28,285 nt of DNA from SBAX01 sp043806315 (GTDB taxonomy: Bacteria > Planctomycetota > Phycisphaerae > UBA1845). Numbering within the stretch: position 1 is the stretch's first letter; each line of letters starts with the position of its first letter. The stretch is from the NCBI GenBank assembly GCA_043806315.1, contig JAZDHF010000071.1, forward strand, positions 1 through 28,285, given 5' to 3'. The position numbers and the translations under genes were made by a program. The notes under the pieces were generated by a model, which did no database searches, had not been told where the DNA came from, and saw only the letters and a list, made by a program, of their open reading frames with translations. Shown here one piece after another: positions 1 through 7,310 of this stretch.

Positions 1-30
1 CGACAAAAGGAAATGAAAAAGTAGCCGGAT

Positions 31-432
31 TCAATCCTCATCCGGTCTCATGATGGTGACAACGGGCTCGCCGTCATCGCCTGGTCCGAAGTGTGCTTTC
101 AGCGTCACCTCTTCCGTCTTGCCCGGCGCCTGCAGGAACAGCGCCTGGTACAGGATCTGGTCCCCCTTCGCGTGTTTGCTCGCCTTGATCGCGACGAACA
201 GCATGTACAGCAAATCATGCCCGCGGCCGCGTTCGGATTGGCCGAACGACTCGGTGCCCGGTGGCGGCACGACGTATCCCTGCCAGACCGCAGCCGTGCA
301 AGCAACCGGGACCTTGAAGCCCGTCTCCTTGGCCCATGCCGTCAGGTCCACGAGGACTCCGTCCTCAATCGCTTGTGCCCGTGTGTAGCTGAAGATCACG
401 GGTGCATCCTCAAATGGATTCTTCTCGTTCAT
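31..432 (-). CDS. DUF6573-like small protein
   Basis: A 133-residue soluble protein of unknown biochemical function. The segment FSYTRAQAIEDGVLVDLT near the N-terminus, followed by a Val/Ala-rich stretch with AAVWQGYVVPP, resembles the DUF6573 family of phage, plasmid and conjugative-element proteins; this is recognition from memory, not a search. The ATG at 432 is chosen over the longer reading frame because a strong GGAGG lies just upstream on the minus strand and family similarity starts there. It is the last visible gene of a minus-strand run of small genes (31-1771) downstream of a conjugation-ATPase remnant, so a mobile-element accessory role is likely. A hairpin precedes it at 460-490. 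No signal peptide or membrane segment is seen. Confidence 0.75.
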   Translation of the reverse strand: MNEKNPFEDAPVIFSYTRAQAIEDGVLVDLTAWAKETGFKVPVACTAAVWQGYVVPPPGTESFGQSERGRGHDLLYMLFVAIKASKHAKGDQILYQALFLQAPGKTEEVTLKAHFGPGDDGEPVVTIMRPDED

Positions 433-459
433 TTTCAAACCTCCAAGTTTGTGCCTGCC

Positions 460-490
460 GATGGCACGCCTCGAAAAAAGGCGTGCCATC
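460..490. repeat. Intercistronic hairpin, copy 1
   Basis: A perfect 11-bp inverted repeat, GATGGCACGCC (460-470) and GGCGTGCCATC (480-490), with a 9-nt loop. On the minus strand the loop carries a T-run. It lies in the 159-bp gap between the 592-1278 gene and the 31-432 gene. The same stem recurs at 1306-1334. Whether it ends transcription, stabilises mRNA or is a mobile palindrome cannot be told from sequence. Confidence 0.85.
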
Positions 491-591
491 GCTGCTACTC
501 TTACGTTCACTGCGCGGACCCTGCCCGACGCAGCCGTCCAAACCGTGTCATGTCCTTGATGAAACCCAAGCCTCGGGAAGAGGCCCGCCGA

Positions 592-1278
592 TCAGACATG
601 TGCGCCGTTGGTCTTGGCGCGAAGCCGGCTGGTTGCGATGTACCCGTGCTCGGCCGTCTCGGGCGTGCGGAAGAGCCGCACATACGCACAGCTCATGCCG
701 CGATCCGCCGGTTTCACCGAATGGGCCTCGCCGACAATGCGGTCCTGTTCCACGACCCAGTGCGAAAACTTCGGATCGGAGACGAGCGGATCGCGACCGC
801 CCACGGCGATGGCGGGCACGTTCATCGCAGTCGCCAAGCCGGTCAGAAACTCAGCCATGTTCTCGGCCTGCCCCTCGCGCGAAATTGGGTCGGACTCGCA
901 CGCGGGAATCGGTTTCCCAATCACTTCCACCTGCTCAGGATCCAACTCAAGCACGACGCGGCCATTTTCTTCCGAATACCACTCGAGGTACGGCGTGCTT
1001 GAGTAATCTCGAGGCGGCAGTCCAGCCGTGATATCGCCGACCTTCCCAGTCTGCTTCAGTGCAAAGTCTTCCATGTAACTCGCCGCTTCCGGGTCATCCG
1101 CGTTGCCGTCTCCGCGGAAACGAATCTTCGCGCCGCGTATGTCGCGATGGAAGTTGCCGTCCAGTTCAAAGGTCACTTTTCGGTCCAACCCGGCGAACGT
1201 CATCCAACCCGTGACCTTGTCGGGTGTGCTGTTATCCAGTTCACCTTCCAATAGATGTTTGTTTGGTCTCCATGCCAT
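592..1278 (-). CDS. Hypothetical protein in mobile-region operon
   Basis: A 228-residue protein that I do not recognise. It is soluble by inspection, with no signal peptide or membrane segment, and acidic in its middle part. The N-terminus (MAWRPNKHLLEGELDN) leads into alternating strand-like segments such as GWMTFAGLDRKVTFELDGNF, which suggests a beta-rich fold; the C-terminal third (residues about 165-220) carries conserved-looking WVVEQDRIVGEAHSV and CAYVRLFRTPETAEHGY. The start is supported by GGAGG about eight bases upstream of the ATG at 1278. It is the largest intact gene of the minus-strand small-protein operon, separated from both neighbours by hairpins of the same sequence. By context it belongs to the plasmid- or conjugation-derived block; no function is proposed. 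Confidence 0.75.
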   Translation of the reverse strand: MAWRPNKHLLEGELDNSTPDKVTGWMTFAGLDRKVTFELDGNFHRDIRGAKIRFRGDGNADDPEAASYMEDFALKQTGKVGDITAGLPPRDYSSTPYLEWYSEENGRVVLELDPEQVEVIGKPIPACESDPISREGQAENMAEFLTGLATAMNVPAIAVGGRDPLVSDPKFSHWVVEQDRIVGEAHSVKPADRGMSCAYVRLFRTPETAEHGYIATSRLRAKTNGAHV

Positions 1279-1305
1279 GTTTGCACCTCCGTTTTCTTGC
1301 CATGT

Positions 1306-1334
1306 GATGGCACGCTCATCGTTGGCGTGCCATC
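1306..1334. repeat. Intercistronic hairpin, copy 2
   Basis: A perfect 10-bp inverted repeat, GATGGCACGC (1306-1315) and GCGTGCCATC (1325-1334), with a 9-nt loop. The stem is the same sequence as the hairpin at 460-490, while the loop differs. It overlaps the last bases of the 1333-1542 gene and sits just upstream of the ribosome binding site of the 592-1278 gene. Confidence 0.85.
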
Positions 1335-1542
1335 AATCCTCGATCCCTTGAATCGTCTTTTCAATGTACGCGCGGTTGACCGGAACTTCTTCGAAAGACC
1401 GCGAGCTCTTGGGCTCGCCGGCACCTTCGTTGTCGTAGTCCACGATCATCGCTTCCACGCCCTCGTCCTCGGCGAGGACATCCTGAACGATCCCGCCGCT
1501 GACGTAGATCACGATGCGAATTGGTTTGTGTCTTTTCTTCAT
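1333..1542 (-). CDS. Small acidic hypothetical protein
   Basis: A 69-residue protein that I do not recognise. It has a basic N-terminus (MKKRHKP), a strand-like core IRIVIYVSGGIVQDVLAEDE and then an acidic tail ending in YIEKTIQGIED. The ATG at 1542 is preferred to the longer open frame starting at 1656 because the upstream extension overlaps the neighbouring gene in another frame and a purine-rich AGGAAAGGTGAAA tract lies just before 1542. It overlaps or abuts the upstream 1547-1771 gene, whose last codons serve as its leader, so the two are probably translationally coupled. Its 3' end overlaps a hairpin. It is likely accessory-element cargo. Confidence 0.65.
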   Translation of the reverse strand: MKKRHKPIRIVIYVSGGIVQDVLAEDEGVEAMIVDYDNEGAGEPKSSRSFEEVPVNRAYIEKTIQGIED

Positions 1543-1546
1543 GGTT

Positions 1547-1771
1547 TCACCTTTCCTTTTTATCCTTGTTCGTCTGCCTGGCGTTTTGTGTAGCGGGCAG
1601 CGCTCTGCCCCAGCCGTCGTAATCTGAGCCGTCGGCGCGGAAAAAGAAATCCACACCGTTAATGCGCAGGACGTGCAAGCCGTCTGGGTTGGAATCGGGG
1701 AATAGTTCCACCGTCAGCCCGACATGATGCCGCAGGTCTTCTGCGAACCGTTCCAGATCATCCATCTTCAT
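1547..1771 (-). CDS. Small hypothetical protein, mobile-region operon
   Basis: A 74-residue protein that I do not recognise. An N-terminal helix (MDDLERFAEDLRHHVG) is followed by strand-like LHVLRINGVDFFFRADGSDYDGWG and a polar, Lys-rich tail (QTNKDKKER). The start at 1771 is supported by GAGGAGG upstream and by an ATGA overlap with the stop of the preceding 1768-2331 frame, a sign of translational coupling. The longer frame to 1795 lacks this signal. By position it is part of the same minus-strand transcript as the other small proteins and was probably carried by the conjugative element whose ATPase is broken upstream. Confidence 0.65.
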   Translation of the reverse strand: MKMDDLERFAEDLRHHVGLTVELFPDSNPDGLHVLRINGVDFFFRADGSDYDGWGRALPATQNARQTNKDKKER

Positions 1772-2331
1772 TGCGAACCTCCTCGCGGCTGCCAAAATGT
1801 CCAGCCGTTGGTGACGCCGCCGCCGCGACCCATGTTTTTCGCATTCCGATAAGCCTCGGTGGCCTCGATTGCGGCGCGGGTCGGGGTGAGACAGACCGCA
1901 CCTTTCGCGGCACCTGACGTGATCACCAGGCTGCGGTTGCTCTTAACGCTTGTGTTCTCCACCACTGTGGCGGTGAACAACTCGCTGCCGATCTGTCCGA
2001 CTAGCTCAGTTCCCAGCGACCACCAGTCGTGTTTGTCCCGTTCCGCGCCGAGGCAGGCAGTAGACGTCTTAGATTCTCTGGTCCTCTCACGCTCGTAGGC
2101 ACCCCGGGACGAACTTCCCGCCGCCGGCCCGGCAGAGACTGGCAGAGTCGGCGCGGTGCTCGCCGCGGTCGCTGTGGAAGGCGGAATGCCGCGGTCCTTT
2201 CGAACGCGTTGCGGTCGTTGGGTACCGCCGAGTGGACCACTCGTGGTTGGCGGTGCACTCTCATGCGGCTCAGGGACCGCAGGCGAAGGGAGGTCGTCGA
2301 CTGTTTCTCCGCCGGTAGCTGCTTGCGCCAC
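1768..2331 (-). pseudogene. Pro/Ala/Ser-rich fragment, probable C-terminal remnant
   Basis: An open frame of about 187 residues on the minus strand, whose only early start is a GTG at 2331. A TGA lies 14 codons further upstream, and no ribosome binding site is evident. The first 80 residues are a Pro/Ala/Ser/Thr-rich linker; the last 85 residues form a compact, more conserved-looking domain (LGTELVGQIGSELFTATVVEN, then NAKNMGRGGGVTNGWTFWQPRGG). It looks like the C-terminal part of a larger protein that lost its front. One possibility is the tail of the truncated VirD4-like ATPase immediately upstream, since an unexplained segment separates them. I do not recognise the domain. Its stop overlaps the next start (ATGA), so the downstream junction of the old operon is intact. 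Confidence 0.5.
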
Positions 2332-2589
2332 CTGCGGAGTGCGTTTAGGTGCAGCAGCGGAAGGGGCCAGGCGTCAGGTCGCACCAATTGCCTAAGTCGC
2401 CATTAAGGTGACGGTCACACCGCGTCAGCCCCGACCGCAACAGGCCTCGACGCACACACTCTTACGCCGTTATGCAACGATCGTCCAGCACCCCACGTCT
2501 CCTCTTCTCGCTGTCGCGTTGTCGCCTGCATCAAGCGCGCCGACCCATCGTGTAGTGGGCATCTTGTGGAGGCGGACCACCAAGCCAGA
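2332..2589. other. Unexplained segment interrupting the ATPase locus
   Basis: About 260 bp between the end of recognisable VirD4-like sequence (near 2590) and the Pro-rich fragment. In the ATPase frame, homology stops after the motif SLALAHQYMSQFSTRKSDA and runs into an unrelated tail. No coding frame on either strand looks protein-like. A group II intron fragment was considered, but no domain V hairpin is visible. Confidence 0.4.
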
Positions 2590-3730
2590 TAGCATCCGAT
2601 TTGCGCGTGCTGAACTGGCTCATGTATTGGTGGGCGAGGGCCAGCGAAACGTTGTACTTGCGGGTCTCTTCGATCAAGTCCTCGATCGAGTCGGTAATGA
2701 AACGGTGGGCCTCATCGCAGTAGATGTGAAACCGCTTTTGCGCCGCGGGCGGTATATCGCTGCGGCTGATCGCCGCCAAACGAAGCAGAGACAGCATGAA
2801 GCATCCCAGCACTTCACGCGTCTCCGAACCGATAGTGGCCAGGTTGACCACGAGGATCTTGCCGGTGTCCATTACGTCCCGAAGGTCGATGCGGTTTTCC
2901 GGTTGGGAGAGCATGTAGGAAACATTGCCCGAGGCGAGGAGGCGGCTGAGTTTGTGCTGGGGGGGTGACAAGTCGGCGTTTCCGTATCTGAGGAAGTCCT
3001 CCTGCCAGAACGATCTTGTGAGACGGTTTTCCAGCAGGGGGGCGATTCTGCTGCGAAGGCGTTCACTCTCGTCCGATTTTTTCCGCAGCAGGTCGGCAAC
3101 ATCCTGGAGGGTTCCGTCTGGAAGATGGAGAACTGCAAGGATCGCATGCCGGAGCAGATGTTCAAGCCGATGTCCCCATCCGGTCACGAATGCCCGGAAG
3201 GCACCGACCAGGTCGTCCGCCACGCGTCCCGGGTCCTGACCTGACACACTCCTGAGGGGGTTCCACAGAGGTACCCAGTCCTTGCCGCCGGGATCAATGT
3301 AAATCACCCGAGGGGTGTGTTCGACCGGGATCCTTGAAAGAAGATCATCGACCAGATGTCCATGCGGATCGAAGAGGGCGAGGCCCTCGCCTCGCCGGAT
3401 GTCATCAAGCATCATGTGCAGCATGACCGTGGATTTGCCCTGCCCCGTTGTTCCGATCAGGTGCGTATGTTCCATGCGGGTGTCCTTGGGGATGCATACC
3501 AGCATCTCGCAGCCGGCGTCATCACAAATCCCGACCGGAGTCCCCTCGTCGAGCGCCGCCTCGGGTCGAAGCGTTTCAAGCACGGTAATCGGCGCCTTTC
3601 GCCGCTGGAGGAGGTGGGCGGGGGGAACGTGCAAAAGACTGGTCAGCTCCCACGAGTTGAGCAGAAAACCCGCATGGTACGAATGTCCCTCGAGGAACAT
3701 GCTAGCAACTTGACCACGTGACAACCGGCC
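2531..3730 (-). pseudogene. VirD4/HerA-like conjugation ATPase, truncated at both ends
   Basis: This is the motor core of a type IV secretion or conjugative DNA-transfer ATPase, a cytoplasmic-membrane coupling-protein-like enzyme that uses ATP to move DNA. Visible motifs are a Walker A GTTGQGKST, the following strand LALFDPHGH, and a Walker B-type YCDEAHRF followed by EETRKYNVSLALAHQ. Related proteins normally have several hundred N-terminal residues, including a membrane region. Here recognisable sequence begins only at about FLLNSWELTSLLHVP, right after a transposase remnant. It also ends abruptly after the sensor-like ALAHQYMSQF, where further conserved strands should follow, reading into a non-homologous tail with a stop at 2531. 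The open frame formally extends to an ATG at 3802, but that part is transposase-derived sequence in another frame. The nucleotide-binding core shows no internal stops, so inactivation is probably recent. Confidence 0.8.
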
Positions 3731-3975
3731 CTGGTAATCGACCTTGTTCAGTGCAGACAGCGGCCGCCCACGCCTTCTCGAGCAGCTCCTTTTCGAATTC
3801 ATGCAGCATCGACTTGGGCGTCCCTACGATGTACCGCCCATCTCGTTCATGGAGGAACGCAATGTTCTCGTCGCTGACCATGCCTCGATCCAGCACCCAG
3901 ATTCGATCAACCCGGCCGTGACGCTTCGCAGAATCTCGCCAGGGTCGACACCGTGGCCATCAACGGCCAGGGGAT
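3702..3975 (-). pseudogene. IS1634-like transposase remnant
   Basis: An internal fragment of a DDE transposase. The minus strand encodes GRVDRIWVLDRGM followed by VSDENIAFLHERDGRYIVGTP and KSMLHEFEKELLEKAW, characteristic of the IS1634-like (IS4 superfamily) transposase core around the second catalytic Asp. The upstream part (DPGEILRSV) is in another frame, indicating a frameshift, and no N- or C-terminal transposase domains are present. It abuts the VirD4-like ATPase remnant on one side and an IS66-like remnant on the other, so it marks a rearrangement breakpoint. It is not functional. Confidence 0.75.
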
Positions 3976-4357
3976 GGCGCTGCTCGCTGCAGCCCAGCGG
4001 ATCGCGGAGCAGGAGGCACGCCTTGCCGAACTGCAGAAGGCCCCGGCGGAAGGCGAAGTGACAGATCATGGCATCGACGTGGCCGCTCTCTCCACTCCCT
4101 CCGGCATGGTGCCGGTGTATGCCAAGCCGGCGACATAGAGGCGCCGTCGCCAAGCGGGCGCCAAGAACGGACATGCCGGCGCTCGACGGGCGCGGCCGGA
4201 ACGAATCGACCGCAGGGCCGAACATCGCCTCCCACGCTGTCCCGACTGCGGCGGGCGACTGCAGCGTTGCACCCGAAGTCGGACCCGGATCATCGAAGAC
4301 ATCCCCGAAGAGATCACTCCGGTGGTCACCGAGCACACCATCCATCGGGACTACTGA
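3953..4357 (+). pseudogene. IS66-like transposase remnant with in-frame stops
   Basis: The N-terminal part of an IS66-family transposase (TnpC type). A coiled-coil segment (AAQRIAEQEARLAELQ) leads into a Pro-rich linker, then after an in-frame TAG at 4136 the same frame continues as RRRRQAGAKNGHAGARR. Next comes the zinc-binding region CPDCGGRLQRC and the conserved IEDIPEEITPVVTEHTIHRDY, ending at a TGA at 4355 where a Trp codon is expected. The catalytic domain is missing. The two stops are each explicable by a single substitution. It lies head-to-head with the IS1634-like remnant. It is dead; no terminal inverted repeats were identified. Confidence 0.8.
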
Positions 4358-4553
4358 TGCAACGCAGCGTCGGACCATCCCGCCGCGAGGCTCGCAGCGA
4401 TTGTTCGATTCCACAGGACCGAGGTTCATGGTTTTCAGAGTTGTCCATCCCGAGAATTCCGTCCGCCTTGTCAACAAAGAACTTACAGATTGACGGTATC
4501 GACGCGCCAGCTACCGTTTCCAGGTTGCGGTTGACCTTTTCGGAGGCTGTGAA

Positions 4554-5576
4554 ATGGGCGTGATTCGCATCCTGTTGCTGTTCCTGCGCGGCGTTCTTCG
4601 CAACCGAACGGAACTCGCCGCCGAGAACCTTGCGCTTCGACAGCAGCTCGCCATTCTCCAGCAGAAGTCGAAAACGCCGCGGCTCCGGCGGGGTGACCGG
4701 ATCTTTTGCGCGCTGCTGTCTCGGATCTGGGTGGATTGGCGTGCGGCTTTGCTGATCGCGCAGGCCGACACCGTGGTCCGCTGGCATCGCGAGGGCTTCA
4801 GGCTCTTCTGGCGATGGAAGTCGCGAACGGGCAAAGTCGGGCGACCGAAGATCAAAGCTGAGATTCGCAACCTGATCCGCCGCATGTCGCGCGAGAATCC
4901 GCTGTGGGGCACGCCACGAATCCAATCCGAGCTCGCGCTGCTGGGCCATGTTGTCGCCGAGTCCACCATCGACCAGTACAGAGTTCACCCACGCAAGCCG
5001 CCCTCGCAGACGTGGCGGACGTTTCTCGACAACCACGTCAAGGACATCGTCGCGATCGACTTCTTCACCGTTCCCACAGCGACGTTCCGCCTCCTGTTCG
5101 CTTTCGTCATGCTCCGTCACGACCGGCGGCATGTGGTGCACTTCAACGTCACCGCCCACCCGACGGCGGAGTGGACGGCTCAGCAAGTCATCGAAGCGTT
5201 TCCCGATGAAACTGCGCCCCGGTTCCTGATTCGTGATCGCGACTCGATCTACGGTGAGTTCTTCCGACGTCGAATCAAGCACATGCACATCGAAGAAGTT
5301 GTGTGTGCGCCTTGGTCTCCCTGGCAGAATCCGTACTGCGAACGCCTCGTCGGTTCCATCCGCCGCGAGTGTCTCGACCATGTCATTGTCCTCAACGAGC
5401 GACACCTGCAGCGCATTCTGCGATCGTACTTCGACTACTATCTGCACTCGCGAACGCATCTCTCGTTAGAACGAAACTCGCCGATCGAGCGAGAGGTCGA
5501 ATCCCCCTGCCGCGGCCGAGTTGTTGCAATTCCGCAGGTCGGCGGACTGCATCATCGGTATCGCCGTGCGGCCTAA
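4554..5576 (+). CDS. Integrase-core (DDE) transposase, apparently intact
   Basis: A 340-residue transposase of the rve/integrase-core superfamily, which cuts and joins element ends with a DDE triad. An N-terminal helix-rich region with LRNRTELAAENLALRQQLAI is followed by a helix-turn-helix-like zone (GRPKIKAEIRNLIRRM). The catalytic core contributes D169 in VAIDFFTV, an Asp in FLIRDRDSIYG (about 228) and E263 in NPYCERLVGSIRRECLDH. The length and all three acidic positions are as expected, so it may be active. The ATG at 4554 follows GGAGG at a good distance. The upstream DNA is transposase debris. I did not find convincing terminal inverted repeats, so the element boundaries are undefined. 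Similar standalone integrase-core genes are frequent in Planctomycetota. Confidence 0.88.
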   Translation: MGVIRILLLFLRGVLRNRTELAAENLALRQQLAILQQKSKTPRLRRGDRIFCALLSRIWVDWRAALLIAQADTVVRWHREGFRLFWRWKSRTGKVGRPKIKAEIRNLIRRMSRENPLWGTPRIQSELALLGHVVAESTIDQYRVHPRKPPSQTWRTFLDNHVKDIVAIDFFTVPTATFRLLFAFVMLRHDRRHVVHFNVTAHPTAEWTAQQVIEAFPDETAPRFLIRDRDSIYGEFFRRRIKHMHIEEVVCAPWSPWQNPYCERLVGSIRRECLDHVIVLNERHLQRILRSYFDYYLHSRTHLSLERNSPIEREVESPCRGRVVAIPQVGGLHHRYRRAA

Positions 5577-5860
5577 ACTCGGACTCGCCGTTCGCAGCTC
5601 GCTAGCGCTCGACGCATCTGGTCTGCGCACACGCTAAAAAACAGTGCCGGGACCGCTCAGGAACCGTCCTTCGCCTTGGTCCCCCCGCAAGGCCGTTGCT
5701 GCGAAACACTGTCACTCCGCGCTTCAAATAGGCTGGATGGCATTTTCGGGAGGGACAGGAATCAGCGCTGGTCAATGGGCGGCACGCCTTGTCCTGAGTC
5801 TCGAAGGAATCGAAGCGGCGGGTCGGCAGGCGACGCCTTGGGGCCTGTACGCTGCGCCGA
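5577..5860. other. Gap between convergent transposase and galE
   Basis: 284 bp between two convergent genes. I see no convincing coding frame, RNA gene or clear terminator hairpin here. It may contain the right end of the transposable element, but no inverted repeat matching the left side was found. Confidence 0.5.
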
Positions 5861-6850
5861 TCAGACCCGGTACCCCTGCGGATGATCCCGGTGCCACTTC
5901 CACGCCGTTTCCAGCGTCCGACGGATATCCGTGTAACGAGCCTTCCAGCCGAGCTCGGTCGCCACCTTGGAAGCGTTCGCATACAGCTCCGGCGGGTCGC
6001 CTTCGCGACGGGGTGAAACCTCCGCGGGGATCGAGCGGCCCGTGACGTCCCGCGCCGCGGCGATCAACTCCTTCACCGTCACGCCTACGCCGGTGCCGAC
6101 GTTGCACGCCCGGAACCGCCCCTCCACCTGCGTCTCGACGGCCCGCAGATGCACCTCGGATAAGTCCTCCACGTGAACATAGTCGCGTACGCATGATCCG
6201 TCGCGCGTAGGGTAGTCGTCGCCGAAGACCTGGATCGAAGCGCTCTGCCCGAGGGCGACTTGCAGCACGCGGGGAATCAAATGCGACTCAGGCCGATGGT
6301 CCTCGCCCACCGTTCCGTCCGCAGCCGCGCCCGCGGCGTTGAAGTAGCGCAGCGCCGTGGCGCCAAGTCCCCACGCGGCCGCACAATCCTGCAAGGCCCA
6401 CTCGATCGCCAACTTCGTGCGACCATACGGGCTGATCGGGTTTTTCGGCATGTCCTCGGTGATGGGCATCGCCGGCGGGACGCCGTACACCGCGCACGAG
6501 GAGCTGAACACCAACTTGCGGACCTGGTGACGCTGCATCACCTCCAACAGCGAAACGGTGTTGACGACGTTATTGCGATAGTAACTCAGCGGCTCGCGCA
6601 CCGACTCGCCGACCTCCGCCGAGGCCGCGAAGTGCATCACCGCCGCGAATCGACCCTCGGCGAACGTCCGGTCCAGCCGCGGACCATCGGCCAGGTCCGC
6701 GATGATCAGCGCCGCCCGTCGATCGACCGCTTCCCGGTGCCCGCGGTGCACGAGATCGTCGTAGACGAGAACCTCATGCCCGGCCTCACACGCCCCGCGC
6801 ACGCAGTGGCTTCCGACGTACCCGGCCCCGCCGGTTACCAGGATTCGCAT
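5861..6850 (-). CDS. galE: UDP-glucose 4-epimerase
   Basis: A 329-residue short-chain dehydrogenase-type epimerase that interconverts UDP-glucose and UDP-galactose using tightly bound NAD, in the cytoplasm, supplying sugars for polysaccharide or envelope synthesis. The N-terminal NAD-binding motif TGGAGYVGSH is at residues 6-15. The FSSSCAVYG segment (115-123) carries the catalytic Ser/Thr region, and the Tyr-x3-Lys pair is Y142 and K146 in SPYGRTK. ALRYFNAAGA and RDYVHVEDL are typical GalE substrate-domain signatures. The length matches the family. The ATG at 6850 begins the Rossmann strand directly; no good ribosome binding site is visible. It stands alone on the minus strand, with a repeat-rich gap upstream. 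Confidence 0.95.
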   Translation of the reverse strand: MRILVTGGAGYVGSHCVRGACEAGHEVLVYDDLVHRGHREAVDRRAALIIADLADGPRLDRTFAEGRFAAVMHFAASAEVGESVREPLSYYRNNVVNTVSLLEVMQRHQVRKLVFSSSCAVYGVPPAMPITEDMPKNPISPYGRTKLAIEWALQDCAAAWGLGATALRYFNAAGAAADGTVGEDHRPESHLIPRVLQVALGQSASIQVFGDDYPTRDGSCVRDYVHVEDLSEVHLRAVETQVEGRFRACNVGTGVGVTVKELIAAARDVTGRSIPAEVSPRREGDPPELYANASKVATELGWKARYTDIRRTLETAWKWHRDHPQGYRV

Positions 6851-7310
6851 AGGGCGGCTCGATTCAAAATCGGCAATCGGCGATTGGCAATTCGTTCATC
6901 CGGCGCCGCTTCCGCCTTCGCCACCCGCCAACCACGGATGACCGCTGAGTATACTGTGGGACCGACTTTCGAGTCGGTCAAGGAGTCTCGCCGCCCGGCG
7001 AGGCGCGGTGCGATCGAAGCCCGGCAGCCCTTTGAGAGACTCAGGCATCGTGCCGGACCGGCTTTCCAGTCGGTCTTTTCGCTTCGTCCACGGGGATTGA
7101 CGGGCCAGAAAGTCGGTCCCACAAACTCGGTAGGGCATTTTAGGGCTTGAAGGGGGGGCTGCGGCCCGTAGAATAGCGGACGGTCGTTCCGGCTCGGAAC
7201 TGCGGCAGCGGGTCGCAGGGCCGGCGGAGCGAACGGACACCCGCCGGCAGCGGCGCCGGGTTCAACGGGTTATAGGCATAGGCCGGCCGCGAAGACGAAC
7301 GGAACCCGGT
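6851..7310. other. Repeat-rich divergent intergenic region
   Basis: 460 bp between divergent galE and the PulE-like gene, so promoters for both should lie here. It contains a short ATCGGCAATCGGC-type simple repeat (about 6864-6894) and a palindromic element (6956-7123), described separately. I see no gene in it. Confidence 0.6.
6956..7123. repeat. Palindromic GTGGGACCGACTTTC element, copy 1
   Basis: Outer arms GTGGGACCGACTTTC at 6956-6970 and GAAAGTCGGTCCCAC at 7108-7122 form a perfect 15-bp inverted repeat. Inside, a second arm-like block at about 7054-7076 (GGACCGGCTTTCCAGTCGGTC, 21 with one mismatch region) suggests two part-copies in tandem. The same element occurs in the gap at 16049-16129 and a short piece at 11022-11041. 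Confidence 0.8.

Noticed and set aside
91..1031. Long plus-strand open frames over the small-protein operon
   Set aside because: They are antisense to minus-strand frames with good ribosome binding sites, are Arg/Pro-rich and have no recognisable domain.
2332..2590. Group II intron fragment
   Set aside because: The segment has a GTGCG-like start on the minus strand, but no domain V hairpin or reverse transcriptase sequence is visible.
4470..5640. Terminal inverted repeats of the intact transposase
   Set aside because: No pair of matching ends longer than a few bases could be found by eye on either side.
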